This document shows, one piece after another, positions 15,202-22,515 of a stretch of 56,355 bases of DNA. Positions within the stretch are counted from its first letter, which is position 1; each line of letters opens with the position of its first letter. Below the pieces are notes generated by a model that worked only from the letters and a program-made list of their open reading frames with translations, did not search any database and was not told the DNA's origin. The DNA comes from a virus, in the IMG/VR virus record IMGVR_UViG_3300046533_000369, positions 1 through 56,355 of that record; one strand, 5' to 3'. The position numbers and the translations under genes are program-made.

Positions 15202-15259
15202 ACTTCGAGGCCTGTCGCTGCCCTGTCAGCACCCTGCCAGAACAGACCGGGAACAGGCG

Positions 15260-15286
15260 TGTCAGAGGGCTGTCAGCCCTCTGACA
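15260..15286. repeat. 13-bp near-perfect palindrome between convergent genes
   Basis: TGTCAGAGGGCTG (15260-15272) and CAGCCCTCTGACA (15274-15286) are exact reverse complements around one central T. It follows several CTGTCAG/CTGCCAG words from 15210 on. It has no T-tract, so it may be a protein site or a transcript-end hairpin for the convergent minus gene. Confidence 0.6.
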
Positions 15287-15299
15287 GGCCTGGGCCTGG

Positions 15300-15605
15300 C
15301 TAGGCCTGGCGCGCCAGCGCCTCGGCGTAGGCGGCGGCGCCCTCGGCGGCGACGCTTGGCTCGGTCCAGCCCAGGGCGCGCGCCTCGTGCTCGGCGTAGG
15401 TGCGGGCGCTGCGCGCCGCCTGCTCTGCCCGGCTGATCCAGCCAGGCTCGCCCGTCATCAGCACCCGGATCTCGCTGTATTCGTTCCGCTCGCGGCGCAG
15501 GCGGGCGATCTCGTCGCGCACATACTTGGGCAGGATGCGCCCCTCGTGTATGACGCGCCAGGCGTCGGATCCTTTGTGGAAGGGAAGGCCTTGAACTTGC
15601 AGCAT
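15300..15605 (-). CDS. Hypothetical early-region protein, 101 aa
   Basis: N-terminal FHKGSDAWRVIHEGRILPKY is followed by an Arg/Glu helix (VRDEIARLRRERNEYSEI) and an Ala-rich helical C-terminus. No domain is recognised. An AAAGG site lies 11-15 bases before the ATG at 15605, and a TTGACA-type promoter lies about 35 bp further upstream, divergent from the next gene. It is transcribed towards the palindrome at 15260. Confidence 0.65.
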   Translation of the reverse strand: MLQVQGLPFHKGSDAWRVIHEGRILPKYVRDEIARLRRERNEYSEIRVLMTGEPGWISRAEQAARSARTYAEHEARALGWTEPSVAAEGAAAYAEALARQA

Positions 15606-15639
15606 GTGAGCGCCTTTCGTGTGCGGTTGTTAACTGCCC

Positions 15640-15670
15640 TTTATATGCCTGGCGTCAATCTAGTTGTCAA
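15640..15670 (-). promoter_or_regulatory. Sigma70-type promoter (divergent pair, left)
   Basis: On the minus strand TTGACA (15670-15665) is followed, after 17-19 nt, by CATATA/TATAAA (15647-15640). The spacer contains ACTAGATTGACG, which is close to the CTAGTTGAC word in the opposite promoter and to AGTCAACTAGATTGAC at 17645, so shared regulation is possible. Confidence 0.5.
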
Positions 15671-15705
15671 GCGCAAAAATAATTTATTTTAATTTGTAAA
15701 CCTAG

Positions 15706-15734
15706 TTGACAGGCGCATACGCTGTGGCTATATT
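15706..15734 (+). promoter_or_regulatory. Strong sigma70-type promoter (divergent pair, right)
   Basis: TTGACA (15706-15711), a 17-nt spacer and TATATT (15729-15734) form a near-consensus promoter 40 bp before the 261-residue gene. The spacer contains GCATACG at the place where the minus-strand early promoters have GAACACG. Confidence 0.75.
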
Positions 15735-15773
15735 CGGGACAGTTCAACGCCGCAGACAAAAAGGCCTCTCCAC

Positions 15774-16559
15774 ATGATCCGCACCGCCTCCGACATGCTC
15801 GCCGCTCTCAAGTCCAATCGCTTTTGCGGCGTCGTCCTTTATCGTGGCCCGTCGATGATCGACGGCGCCCCGATTGTCGCCATCGCCAACAAAATCACCT
15901 CGGCCAGCACCAACGTCAAGACGGGCGCGATGGTGCAGACCTTTATCATCCGCTCGGATGTGTCGCCGGTCGTCGCGCTCAAGAGCGGCCTTGACAGCAG
16001 CGTGTGCGGTGACTGCCTCATGCGCCCGTATTTGGGTGGCGCCTGCTACGTCAACGTCGGGCGCAGCGTTCGCAGCGTATACGAGACGCTAATCCGTGGC
16101 GACCGCTACGCCGAGCCGGGCGTCGATTATGACGTTGCCATCCTTCCGGAATTGTTCGCCGGCCTGGGCTTCCGCCTCGGCACATATGGCGATCCAGCTG
16201 CTGTGCCTTTCCAGGTCTGGCGCGCCGCCACGCTTCGCGCCGCCTTCACTAACGGCTATTCGCACCAATGGCGCGACGCTCGTTTCCAGGCGCTCAAGAC
16301 CATCTGCATGGCGTCATGCGACAGCCTGGCCGACCTGGCGGACGCGACCGCCGCCGGCTGGCGCTCGTTCCGCGTCCGCACCCCGTCGGAGGCTAAGGCC
16401 AAGGGTGAAGTGATCTGCCCGGCGTCGAAAGAAGCCGGCGTGAAGACCTCCTGCGACGCTTGCCAGGCCTGCGGCGGCACCAGCGCAAAGGCGAAAGCGT
16501 CCATGGTGATCATCGCCCACGGCGCCACCGCCAAGCGTTTTGTTGGCGCCCAGGCGTAA
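15774..16559 (+). CDS. Phage protein of the DUF7227-like type, 261 aa
   Basis: Recognisable pattern: FIIRSDVSPVVALKSGLDSS, then VCGDCLMRP, ACYVNVGRSV, RLGTYGDPAAVPF and YSHQWRDARF, ending in a second Cys cluster (CDACQACGG). Such proteins recur in phages of Proteobacteria; no activity is known to me. The spaced Cys pairs suggest a metal-binding site or Fe-S cluster. ATG at 15774 is the first start after a strong promoter. It is probably early and highly expressed. Confidence 0.7.
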   Translation: MIRTASDMLAALKSNRFCGVVLYRGPSMIDGAPIVAIANKITSASTNVKTGAMVQTFIIRSDVSPVVALKSGLDSSVCGDCLMRPYLGGACYVNVGRSVRSVYETLIRGDRYAEPGVDYDVAILPELFAGLGFRLGTYGDPAAVPFQVWRAATLRAAFTNGYSHQWRDARFQALKTICMASCDSLADLADATAAGWRSFRVRTPSEAKAKGEVICPASKEAGVKTSCDACQACGGTSAKAKASMVIIAHGATAKRFVGAQA

Positions 16560-16569
16560 ATAATTCGAC

Positions 16570-16605
16570 AACTGGGTTGACAAGCCTGTCAACCCAGTTT
16601 ACATA
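16570..16605 (+). promoter_or_regulatory. Promoter with a 13-bp palindromic operator
   Basis: TTGACA (16577-16582), a 17-nt spacer and TACATA (16600-16605) form a promoter. AACTGGGTTGACA (16570-16582) and TGTCAACCCAGTT (16587-16599) are perfect inverted repeats with a 4-nt centre. They cover the -35 box and the whole spacer, a classic repressor position. Confidence 0.65.
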
Positions 16606-16631
16606 AGAGACACCGAACAGGAGCACACGTT

Positions 16632-17198
16632 ATGACCACTTCCCCGACACTCGCCCGCACCGTTAACGACCGCGCCGTCCTCGCCATCATCACAGGCGCT
16701 CGCAGCGACCTTGATTTCACCGCCGGCGGCCACATCATCCATTGCGGCAACCGCGAAGAAAAAGACCTGTCGCTGCGCCTGAACAGCCCGATCCTCATCC
16801 GCGTCGAACATGACGCCATGCATTTGACCGCAGAAGGCGCCGATTTCATCCTGGAAAACCTGGACGGCTGCATGTCCAAGCATGACATGAAGGCGCTGCG
16901 CGATTTCGAGCGCGCCTCGTGGAAGGCCTATCAGGCCGAACGCCTGGTGATCGATCAGCACATCCAGGCCGCCGTCGATGCCGCCGACTTGGTCGCTGAG
17001 AGCCAGGACGGCGGCAGCTACGACACCCAAAAGGCCGCTTTCGACGTCGTTGACGCCGTGCTCCTGGCCGCTGAAAGCGCCCTGACGCAAGCCGGCTTCC
17101 GCCAGGTTCGCGCCGCTTATGGCAAGCGTCGTTCGGTCCACACCGACGCCAAAATTGCCGCCATCAAGGCCCGCAACGCCGCCTCCCTGGCGCGCTAA
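16632..17198 (+). CDS. Hypothetical early protein, 188 aa
   Basis: N-terminal region (DRAVLAIITGARSDLDFTAG, GGHIIHCGN) looks globular. The rest is helical and Ala-rich (HDMKALRDFERASWKAYQAE) with a basic C-terminus (AYGKRRSVHTDAKIAAIKAR). No domain is recognised. AGGAG lies upstream of ATG 16632 and an operator-bearing promoter precedes it. It is the first gene of a three-gene early operon ending with a helix-turn-helix protein. Confidence 0.7.
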   Translation: MTTSPTLARTVNDRAVLAIITGARSDLDFTAGGHIIHCGNREEKDLSLRLNSPILIRVEHDAMHLTAEGADFILENLDGCMSKHDMKALRDFERASWKAYQAERLVIDQHIQAAVDAADLVAESQDGGSYDTQKAAFDVVDAVLLAAESALTQAGFRQVRAAYGKRRSVHTDAKIAAIKARNAASLAR

Positions 17199-17214
17199 CC
17201 AAAGGAAAACCGCC

Positions 17215-17430
17215 ATGATTCTCGCCCAAACCTTCAAAACCGCCCGTGGCGCCGCCGATCAGGCGGCCCATCGCCAGGGATGCGCCGACGACGCTTTCAA
17301 GCGCGGCGACGCCGCCTTTCGCTACGCCTTCCGCATCGTGCGCTTCAACCATGACAGGCGCGACGAAGGCTTGGCGATCACCCAAAACGCCGCATATACC
17401 TGGCGCATTGAAAAGACGAGGGTCAAATGA
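17215..17430 (+). CDS. Small hypothetical protein, 71 aa
   Basis: A basic protein (KTARGAADQAAHRQGCADDA, then YAFRIVRFNHDRRDEGLAIT). AAGGA precedes the ATG at 17215; a longer frame to 17119 lies inside the preceding gene. Its end overlaps the start of the helix-turn-helix gene, so the two are coupled. No domain is recognised. Confidence 0.65.
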   Translation: MILAQTFKTARGAADQAAHRQGCADDAFKRGDAAFRYAFRIVRFNHDRRDEGLAITQNAAYTWRIEKTRVK

Positions 17431-17633
17431 TGGACGCCACCGAATATTGCATGGCCTTGCGCCACCTCAAACTAACAGGGCCGCAATGCGCCGCCCTGTT
17501 CGGCTACTCTCGGCAGACCCACTATCAGCACTGGCAGCATATCGGGCCGCCATTGCCTGTCGCAATGTTCCTGCGCCTCATGATCCGCACCGGCATGTCA
17601 CAAAAACAAGTCATGACGTATACGAAATCGTGA
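17427..17633 (+). CDS. Small helix-turn-helix protein, candidate early repressor, 68 aa
   Basis: LKLTGPQCAALFGYSRQTHY fits a Cro/XRE-like helix-turn-helix, followed by QHWQHIGPPLPVAMFLRLMI, the arrangement seen in small phage HTH proteins. The start at ATGATG overlaps the preceding stop. It is the last gene before a terminator and shares its operon with the palindromic operator at 16570, so autoregulation is plausible. No ligand or partner can be read from the sequence. Confidence 0.7.
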   Translation: MMDATEYCMALRHLKLTGPQCAALFGYSRQTHYQHWQHIGPPLPVAMFLRLMIRTGMSQKQVMTYTKS

Positions 17634-17657
17634 CCTTTAACGAAAGTCAACTAGATT

Positions 17658-17680
17658 GACGCCTCCGGGCGTCTTTCTTT
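17658..17680 (+). terminator. Rho-independent terminator of the early operon
   Basis: GACGCC (17658-17663) pairs with GGCGTC (17668-17673) around TCCG, followed by TTTCTTT. An AGTCAACTAGATTGAC word just upstream repeats the inverted TTGAC/GTCAA motif of the early promoters. Confidence 0.75.
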
Positions 17681-17682
17681 CG

Positions 17683-17995
17683 TTTAGGGGTTTGCTTAGG
17701 TGTTTGAAATAAAACCCCTGGCAAACAAACCCCTAGCCTTAAAACCATGATTCTAAAGGCCTTTCTCGATTTTAGGGGTTTTAGGGGTTTTACGAGCTAC
17801 CTTTATATAGAAAAATCATTCATATGTGTCTCATATTAAGACATAAGATATAAAAAATATTCCTTAAATATAAAATAAAACCCCTAAAACCCCTGTATTA
17901 CGTCCTAAACCATTGATTTAACAGGAAAAATGGTTAGGGGTTTGCTCAAACGCAAACCCCCATAAAACCCCCAAAATTTTCCCCAAACCCCTAAC
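17683..17995. repeat. Probable replication origin: AAACCCCTA iterons around an AT-rich core
   Basis: At least eight copies of (T)TTAGGGGTTT or its complement occur, near 17683, 17711, 17727, 17770, 17779, 17877, 17886, 17934 and 17985, plus CCCCC variants at 17954 and 17964. Two pairs are exact 9-bp tandems in opposite orientation (17770-17787 and 17877-17894). They flank an AT-rich stretch (about 17800-17880). GTTAGGGGTTTG (17933-17944) and CAAACCCCTAAC (17984-17995) are a perfect 12-bp inverted repeat. The region ends at the stop codon of the primase-polymerase gene. This is a textbook layout for an iteron origin with an unwinding element; function is inferred. Confidence 0.7.
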
Positions 17996-17996
17996 A

Positions 17997-20873
17997 CTAT
18001 TCGAACCGCCAGACCGTCTTTTCGCCCTTAAACTGTGTTCGCTTGGCGGCCTGGCGCAAGAAAATTTCCTTACCCTTTTCCCACAATGGCCTATCGCGAT
18101 GCTTGAGCAGGAACCGGCCCAGCCGTTTCGCAAACCGGCTTGCTTTGATGCGGTGCAGTTCAAATTCATCTATGAGGTGATCGAGCGCCGCCTGAGCCGG
18201 GCTAGGCGCGCCCACGCTCCCGAACGTGCTCCCCGACGCCTGCGCTTTCTCCACAAGTTCCGCGACCGTGAACGGCTTGCCGTCCATCACCGCCTTGACC
18301 GCCAGCAGCGTGTCGCTCCATTGCTCATGATCGGCGTCCATCGCCTCAAGCACCGCCCTGGAATCGTCCGGATCAAAATTAGTGACCGCCTTGCAAGCTT
18401 CCCTGACCACCCGCGACCAAGCTTCGTAATTCTGCGACGGATCGAGCCTGGCCGGCCTGGTGCGCCAGTTATGGTCTAGGACCGTCAGCGCGGCCCCCAG
18501 GACGCGCCCGTGCGCTGCCGGGTCTGCATACATGGCGTCCAGGTCCAGCCGGCAGGCCTCGGCCTCCCACTCCACCCTGTCCGCCGCCTTGCGCGGATCC
18601 AGGTTCGTGCGCAGCACCCGCCGCACCATGTCCTTGCTCACTTCGACCGCGCAGCCGGTGACCGCAAGCGTGGTCGCGTCCGTCCTGACTGTCTTGTGAT
18701 CGTCGTTTTTGCCGAACCGCCGGATTTTTAGCTCTGGCGTGGTCGCGCTTAGGTAGGTTCGCATCGTCGGAAAGTTCGGCATCTTTCCATGCGGCACATC
18801 ATCGAGCAAAAGCATCCCGCTCGCCTCCGTCATCAGCGCCGTCTCGAAACGCTTGCTTAATTCCTCTTCGCCCTTGTCCACGCCGCACGGGATAAGGTTC
18901 ATGGGTTGCCCCGAAAACAGCCCCAGCTTGCCGGCCAGAAAAGTTTTGCCGGCGCCATAATCCGGCGCGTCGATCACGTAAGCCGGCCCCACGCCAAAGG
19001 CCCCGCGCGCGATCAGCGACAGGAACAGCGCCAGGCCCACCGATTCGCTCACGTCGTCAGCGAACGGAAACAGGGCCAGGAAGTCCATCAGCACCTTCTT
19101 GGCGTCGTCAATATGCATCAGCTTGACGTGGCCGCGCATCGCCCCCTGGACCGTAAACACGATTTCACCCGCCGCCGTCTCCAGCGGCCCGTCATCCATC
19201 AGCAGCCGCCCGTCCCTGCCGAAAGACGGCGCCGTCGATACCGAGCGCAGCCACGGCGTCCCCACTGTGCCGGCATTGGTCCGGAAGGCCTTCACCACCG
19301 CCTTAATCCCTTCGCCCTTGGGCAAGGCGCATTTCACCCAGGCGTCGCGGTCGTCAATCCAGGCCTCGCGCCCGTGATTGTGCGCCGCGCGCCTGGCCCA
19401 GATCGAGGTTTTGGCGCCCTCGACCTTCAGCCCGCCGGCGCCCCTCCACGATATGTCCTCGCCGTTGGGGTCGCGATTGATCACGATATGCGACGGCCCG
19501 CCCTCGTCCGGGATCCTGACCCGCTCCCAGGTTGTGACCGCGTCCCCGATCATCAGCCGCACCTCGCAATCATCCGGAACCGATACCCGCACTTGCGGCG
19601 GCGTCGGATCCTTCAACGTGCCCTTTGGCGCCGCCGTGCCATGCGCGCCGGCGGACGGCATCACCCGCACCACATCGCCGGCCATGTTGCGGTAAAGCGA
19701 ACCACGCCAGGACAGGGTCGCCGCCTCCGCGATCAGCGCCGCATATGACGTGTCTGTGCCATGGCGCAGCACATGCCGGCGCTCAAGGGTCCGGTGCAGC
19801 GTGGCGAGGGCGATCCTGTAGCCGTCATGGCCGATTGAGGTGACGTTTGGCGCTGGCCCAGGCCCGCCCATCTTTGCCGCCTCGGCGTTCCAGTCGATTT
19901 TTGGCTCTGCGAATTGCTGCCCGTCCGACTTAGCCACGCCATTGTCGAATTGTCGCAGGTCTTTTTGATTTTCGCCCAGGGCGTCCGACACCTCGGCCCG
20001 CACCGCGTCAAAATCAATGCCGCCATCGCGCAGCGCGAACCCGGCCCAGCAGCCGATTTCGAAAGCTTTGGTCCCGCGCCCCGTGCCAGGCGCCATGCCG
20101 GCCAGGACGGCGATCTCGCGGTTCAGGTAAGCTTCGACCGCGTCCAGGATATGCTCCGGGATCTCGACGCCCTCCGGATAGGCCTGGGCGCGCGGCGACG
20201 CCCCGCCGACGCCTGACGCCCGCCGGGACCAGCCGAACGGCTCCAGCGCCCGCGCTATCGATCCTATCAGCGTCTCGATGTTGTTAATTGCCGGCCAATC
20301 ATCCGGCGCCATTTCGAAAATGCGCCGTTGCTGCGAATCGGCGTCCCAAAAATACATTTTGCCGGTTTCGGGATGGATGCCGAAAATCACCGCTTGTTTG
20401 CCCTTGCCCAGCACCTGGACCTGGATTTTTTCCTCGCCGGCGCCGTTGTAGCGCACAAAGGGATAATCCCGCGAATAAGCTTCGGCCAGGGGCACACGCG
20501 CGATCATCTTAAATTTTGGCTGATTTCCATAGCAGGTCGGCCCGTCTGGCATGACGCCGCGCACCGCCTCGGCAGGGGCCAGAAATGGGATATCGACGTC
20601 GATGGACACCAGCGCCATGTCGTCGCCCACTTCACGGCCCAGGGGCAGGCCGATATTGCCGCCGGCCAGCATGCGCTCGCGCATGTCGCTCTTGCTGTAT
20701 TTTCGATCCAGCCAACCTTCGTCTGTCGGGATCTTGCCCTTGACCGGGATGATGGGATAGCCGGCGTCGATCAGCAAATCGGCATAATTAGCCATCATCT
20801 GAAAAAACCGATATTGCGAGCCGCCCCCGCCGCCGCCCTTGCTTCCGCCTGAACCGTGATCTATATTCGACAT
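17997..20873 (-). CDS. Primase-polymerase / helicase fusion, 958 aa
   Basis: N-terminal Prim-Pol (archaeo-eukaryotic primase type) domain: YADLLIDAGYPIIPVKGK, GLPLGR, the metal-binding VSIDVDI (D92, D94) and IFGIHPETG (H167). A middle region without clear motifs is followed by a P-loop ATPase with Walker A APDYGAGKT (636-644) and Walker B MLLLDD (687-692), fitting a superfamily III or related replicative helicase. One protein thus probably primes and unwinds at the adjacent iteron origin. A Gly-rich leader precedes residue 20. The start at 20873 is the first ATG; its ribosome site (GGAAAAGGGA) is somewhat distant. Confidence 0.85.
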   Translation of the reverse strand: MSNIDHGSGGSKGGGGGGSQYRFFQMMANYADLLIDAGYPIIPVKGKIPTDEGWLDRKYSKSDMRERMLAGGNIGLPLGREVGDDMALVSIDVDIPFLAPAEAVRGVMPDGPTCYGNQPKFKMIARVPLAEAYSRDYPFVRYNGAGEEKIQVQVLGKGKQAVIFGIHPETGKMYFWDADSQQRRIFEMAPDDWPAINNIETLIGSIARALEPFGWSRRASGVGGASPRAQAYPEGVEIPEHILDAVEAYLNREIAVLAGMAPGTGRGTKAFEIGCWAGFALRDGGIDFDAVRAEVSDALGENQKDLRQFDNGVAKSDGQQFAEPKIDWNAEAAKMGGPGPAPNVTSIGHDGYRIALATLHRTLERRHVLRHGTDTSYAALIAEAATLSWRGSLYRNMAGDVVRVMPSAGAHGTAAPKGTLKDPTPPQVRVSVPDDCEVRLMIGDAVTTWERVRIPDEGGPSHIVINRDPNGEDISWRGAGGLKVEGAKTSIWARRAAHNHGREAWIDDRDAWVKCALPKGEGIKAVVKAFRTNAGTVGTPWLRSVSTAPSFGRDGRLLMDDGPLETAAGEIVFTVQGAMRGHVKLMHIDDAKKVLMDFLALFPFADDVSESVGLALFLSLIARGAFGVGPAYVIDAPDYGAGKTFLAGKLGLFSGQPMNLIPCGVDKGEEELSKRFETALMTEASGMLLLDDVPHGKMPNFPTMRTYLSATTPELKIRRFGKNDDHKTVRTDATTLAVTGCAVEVSKDMVRRVLRTNLDPRKAADRVEWEAEACRLDLDAMYADPAAHGRVLGAALTVLDHNWRTRPARLDPSQNYEAWSRVVREACKAVTNFDPDDSRAVLEAMDADHEQWSDTLLAVKAVMDGKPFTVAELVEKAQASGSTFGSVGAPSPAQAALDHLIDEFELHRIKASRFAKRLGRFLLKHRDRPLWEKGKEIFLRQAAKRTQFKGEKTVWRFE

Positions 20874-20938
20874 CTAAGTCGGTCCCTTTTCCATCGTTCG
20901 GGTCTGCCTTTTGGGTGTGTTGTTTGGGCAAAAACTGC

Positions 20939-20962
20939 AAACGGGGGCGCAAGCCCCCGTTT
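20939..20962. terminator. Bidirectional hairpin terminator
   Basis: AAACGGGGGC (20939-20948) and GCCCCCGTTT (20953-20962) form a 10-bp stem with a GCAA loop. It follows the stop of the 217-residue gene. A T-rich tail is present on both sides (minus: GCAGTTTTTG; plus: CTTTG). Confidence 0.65.
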
Positions 20963-20968
20963 CTTTGT

Positions 20969-21622
20969 CTATCGCCCGACGCTGTGAAAACCACAATTTC
21001 CAGTGTCTTCCCATGTGCGGTATTTCGCCACGATCCTGACAATCACCGCCTCTTGCTTTTCGCTCGGATGGCGGATGCCTCGGTCGATCAGGTCAACGAC
21101 AAAATTTTGCTCCCATTGCGTCAGCATGGACACGCCGTGCCGGTCGAACATATCGCGCAGGATGTCCATCCAGGGCGGCGGTGGGGGCGAGGGCTTGGCC
21201 CCCCACGGCGGCGCTCCCCAAGCCCAGGGATCGGGATTGCTCGACGCCCGTGCGTTGGCTGCTGCGTTCCAGAAGGCGGATCGATCCTCTTGCTGCGGGC
21301 GCGGCGCCGACGTTGCCGTAAAGCCTGCGTCTCGATGGCGCTCCAGCGCGATGCGCTTGGCCTTCTCTTCTTCGGCCTTAGCCAGCGCCACCGCGACCGC
21401 CTCTTTGGCGACCTCGACCATGTGCAAGGCGGCGTCGAGCCTATACTGCAGCATGCCGCCGCCGCCCCCGCCAAAAACCGCCGCCATCATTTCTGTGACG
21501 TTGTGGCCCTGCTTTTTTGCGTGAATGCAAAGCATTCTTGCAGCCGCAGCAGCCTCGCCATCGTGTTCGCTCGACAGCATGGCGATAATTTTCTTGATCT
21601 TTTCAACATCATAGTCAGCCAT
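20969..21622 (-). CDS. Hypothetical protein with DUF2786-like N-terminus, 217 aa
   Basis: The first 45 residues (EKIKKIIAMLSSEHDGEAAA, ARMLCIHAKKQGHNVTEM) resemble the N-terminus of DUF2786 proteins common in phages. A Gly stretch, a charged helix, a Pro-rich linker (PPWGAKPSPPPPPW) and a C-terminal helical module with WEQNFVVDLIDRGIRHPSEK follow. The last part resembles regions in phage replication-associated proteins. ATG 21622 has GGGAGAG upstream; 11 further codons are open but lack a site. The role is unknown, but the position next to the primase suggests replication. Confidence 0.65.
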   Translation of the reverse strand: MADYDVEKIKKIIAMLSSEHDGEAAAAARMLCIHAKKQGHNVTEMMAAVFGGGGGGMLQYRLDAALHMVEVAKEAVAVALAKAEEEKAKRIALERHRDAGFTATSAPRPQQEDRSAFWNAAANARASSNPDPWAWGAPPWGAKPSPPPPPWMDILRDMFDRHGVSMLTQWEQNFVVDLIDRGIRHPSEKQEAVIVRIVAKYRTWEDTGNCGFHSVGR

Positions 21623-21671
21623 CGCGCAAAGCTCTCCCGCCCCTGCAAAATGCAAGGCTGTTCGTTGACAA

Positions 21672-21718
21672 TGATGACGGGGGAGCCTAAATTGCTGTCA
21701 AGTCAGCGTCCACTGACT
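21672..21718 (-). promoter_or_regulatory. Possible promoter with AGTCAG/CTGACT inverted repeat
   Basis: TTGACA on the minus strand (21701-21696) is followed 18 nt later by a weak TCATCA. Immediately upstream AGTCAG and CTGACT (21701-21706 and 21713-21718) form an inverted repeat. It could start the DUF2786-like/primase transcript; the -10 box is poor. Confidence 0.4.
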
Positions 21719-21765
21719 ATTCTCCTGTCGTCCCGTCGTCCGTTCTCCCGGTGGTAGTGCAGACC

Positions 21766-21796
21766 AAGGCCCCAGCCGCAAGGCCGGGGTCTTGTT
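21766..21796 (+). terminator. Hairpin with plus-side T-tract in the gap before the HTH gene
   Basis: CAAGGCCCCAGCC and GGCCGGGGTCTTG form a 13-bp stem (one wobble, one mismatch) with a GCAA loop, followed on the plus strand by TTTATTT. It lies downstream of the minus-strand HTH gene, but no plus-strand gene precedes it, so it may act on antisense transcripts or simply mark the operon end. Confidence 0.45.
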
Positions 21797-21826
21797 TATT
21801 TGGGGCGTCCAACTTAGGCCCGGATT

Positions 21827-22054
21827 TCAATTCTGTCCAGCGCCAAGCAACCCCTCCAAAGCGCGCGCCGCCTCCCGGACCCGCTCCTGCGCGATCACCC
21901 CCAGAGCCTCCTGGGCGTCCTTTGGCATGGCGAACTCACCCCTGGCCCAGCGCCGAACCGTACGCGGCGCCACGTTCAAGCGCGCGGCCAGTTCCCCGAT
22001 CCAATGAGCGCCGAACAGGTTCTGGCCCACGGTTTCCAACATTTCAGGCGTCAT
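21827..22054 (-). CDS. Small helix-turn-helix DNA-binding protein, 75 aa
   Basis: IGELAARLNVAPRTVRRWAR followed by GEFAMPKDAQEAL is a clear phage-type helix-turn-helix, and the C-terminus is an Arg/Glu helix. The start at 22054 is set by AAGGAGG nine bases upstream, which lies inside the longer frame to 22078. It is the last gene of a minus-strand operon, overlapping its neighbour by 11 bp. A role as regulator of early genes is likely but the target is unknown. Confidence 0.7.
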   Translation of the reverse strand: MTPEMLETVGQNLFGAHWIGELAARLNVAPRTVRRWARGEFAMPKDAQEALGVIAQERVREAARALEGLLGAGQN

Positions 22055-22250
22055 CGGCTGTTTCCTCCTTTTCTTCAATCGGCTGGCCCAGATCGCAGCC
22101 CGAATCGCCGCGCGTGAACCTGTCGGGAATATAGCCCCCGTTGGCGTCCATAATAGCGCCAGGCGGCAGCTTGATGTTGCAGGAGCCGCGCCACTCCCAC
22201 GGCTTGGAGAGCGGATCGTAGAACCGGCACTGATTACATTTCATTGTCAT
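22044..22250 (-). CDS. Small Cys protein, 68 aa
   Basis: CNQCRFYDPLSKPWEWRG with further Cys at about 24 and 52 suggests a small metal-binding fold. NGGYIPDRFTRGDSGCDLGQ is reminiscent of short Cys-rich phage proteins. The start lies inside the end of the preceding gene, and two ATGs (22250, 22244) are possible. The function is unknown. Confidence 0.6.
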   Translation of the reverse strand: MTMKCNQCRFYDPLSKPWEWRGSCNIKLPPGAIMDANGGYIPDRFTRGDSGCDLGQPIEEKEETADDA

Positions 22251-22515
22251 GCATCCAGGCTCGCATGTTGGACAGGGAGCGCACGGCGCAGTCGGAAATG
22301 TCGGCCATGATGGCGTCGGGCTTGTCGGTCTTCATGCGCTGCATGGCCGAGACGATCAGCAGCATGCCAAGGTTCAGCAGGAACTTTGGCGGCGCCAGCG
22401 CCAGGTCGCCCTTCAGCAGCCGCGTCAGCATCATGCCGAGCGTGAGTTTCTCGAGCATGCTGATATTGCCGTAAAAAGTCGGCGCATGCCTGTCGAAGTT
22501 CATTTCCGTGCTCAT
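22234..22515 (-). CDS. Paralogous small protein B, 93 aa
   Basis: Contains APTFYGNISMLEKL, a hydrophobic KFLLNLGMLLIVSAMQRMK and ISDCAVRSLSNMRAWM. These segments line up with the neighbouring 91-residue protein, so the two arose by tandem duplication. ATG 22515 overlaps the neighbour's stop (TGATG) and has GAGAGGA upstream. The hydrophobic middle is too short and broken to be a sure membrane helix. The function is unknown. Confidence 0.65.
   Translation of the reverse strand: MSTEMNFDRHAPTFYGNISMLEKLTLGMMLTRLLKGDLALAPPKFLLNLGMLLIVSAMQRMKTDKPDAIMADISDCAVRSLSNMRAWMHDNEM

Noticed and set aside
17770-17792. Telomere-like or G-quadruplex element (TTTTAGGGG repeats)
   Set aside because: Only two adjacent G-runs occur in a row and copies exist in both orientations inside the genome, fitting iterons rather than a telomere or a four-run quadruplex.
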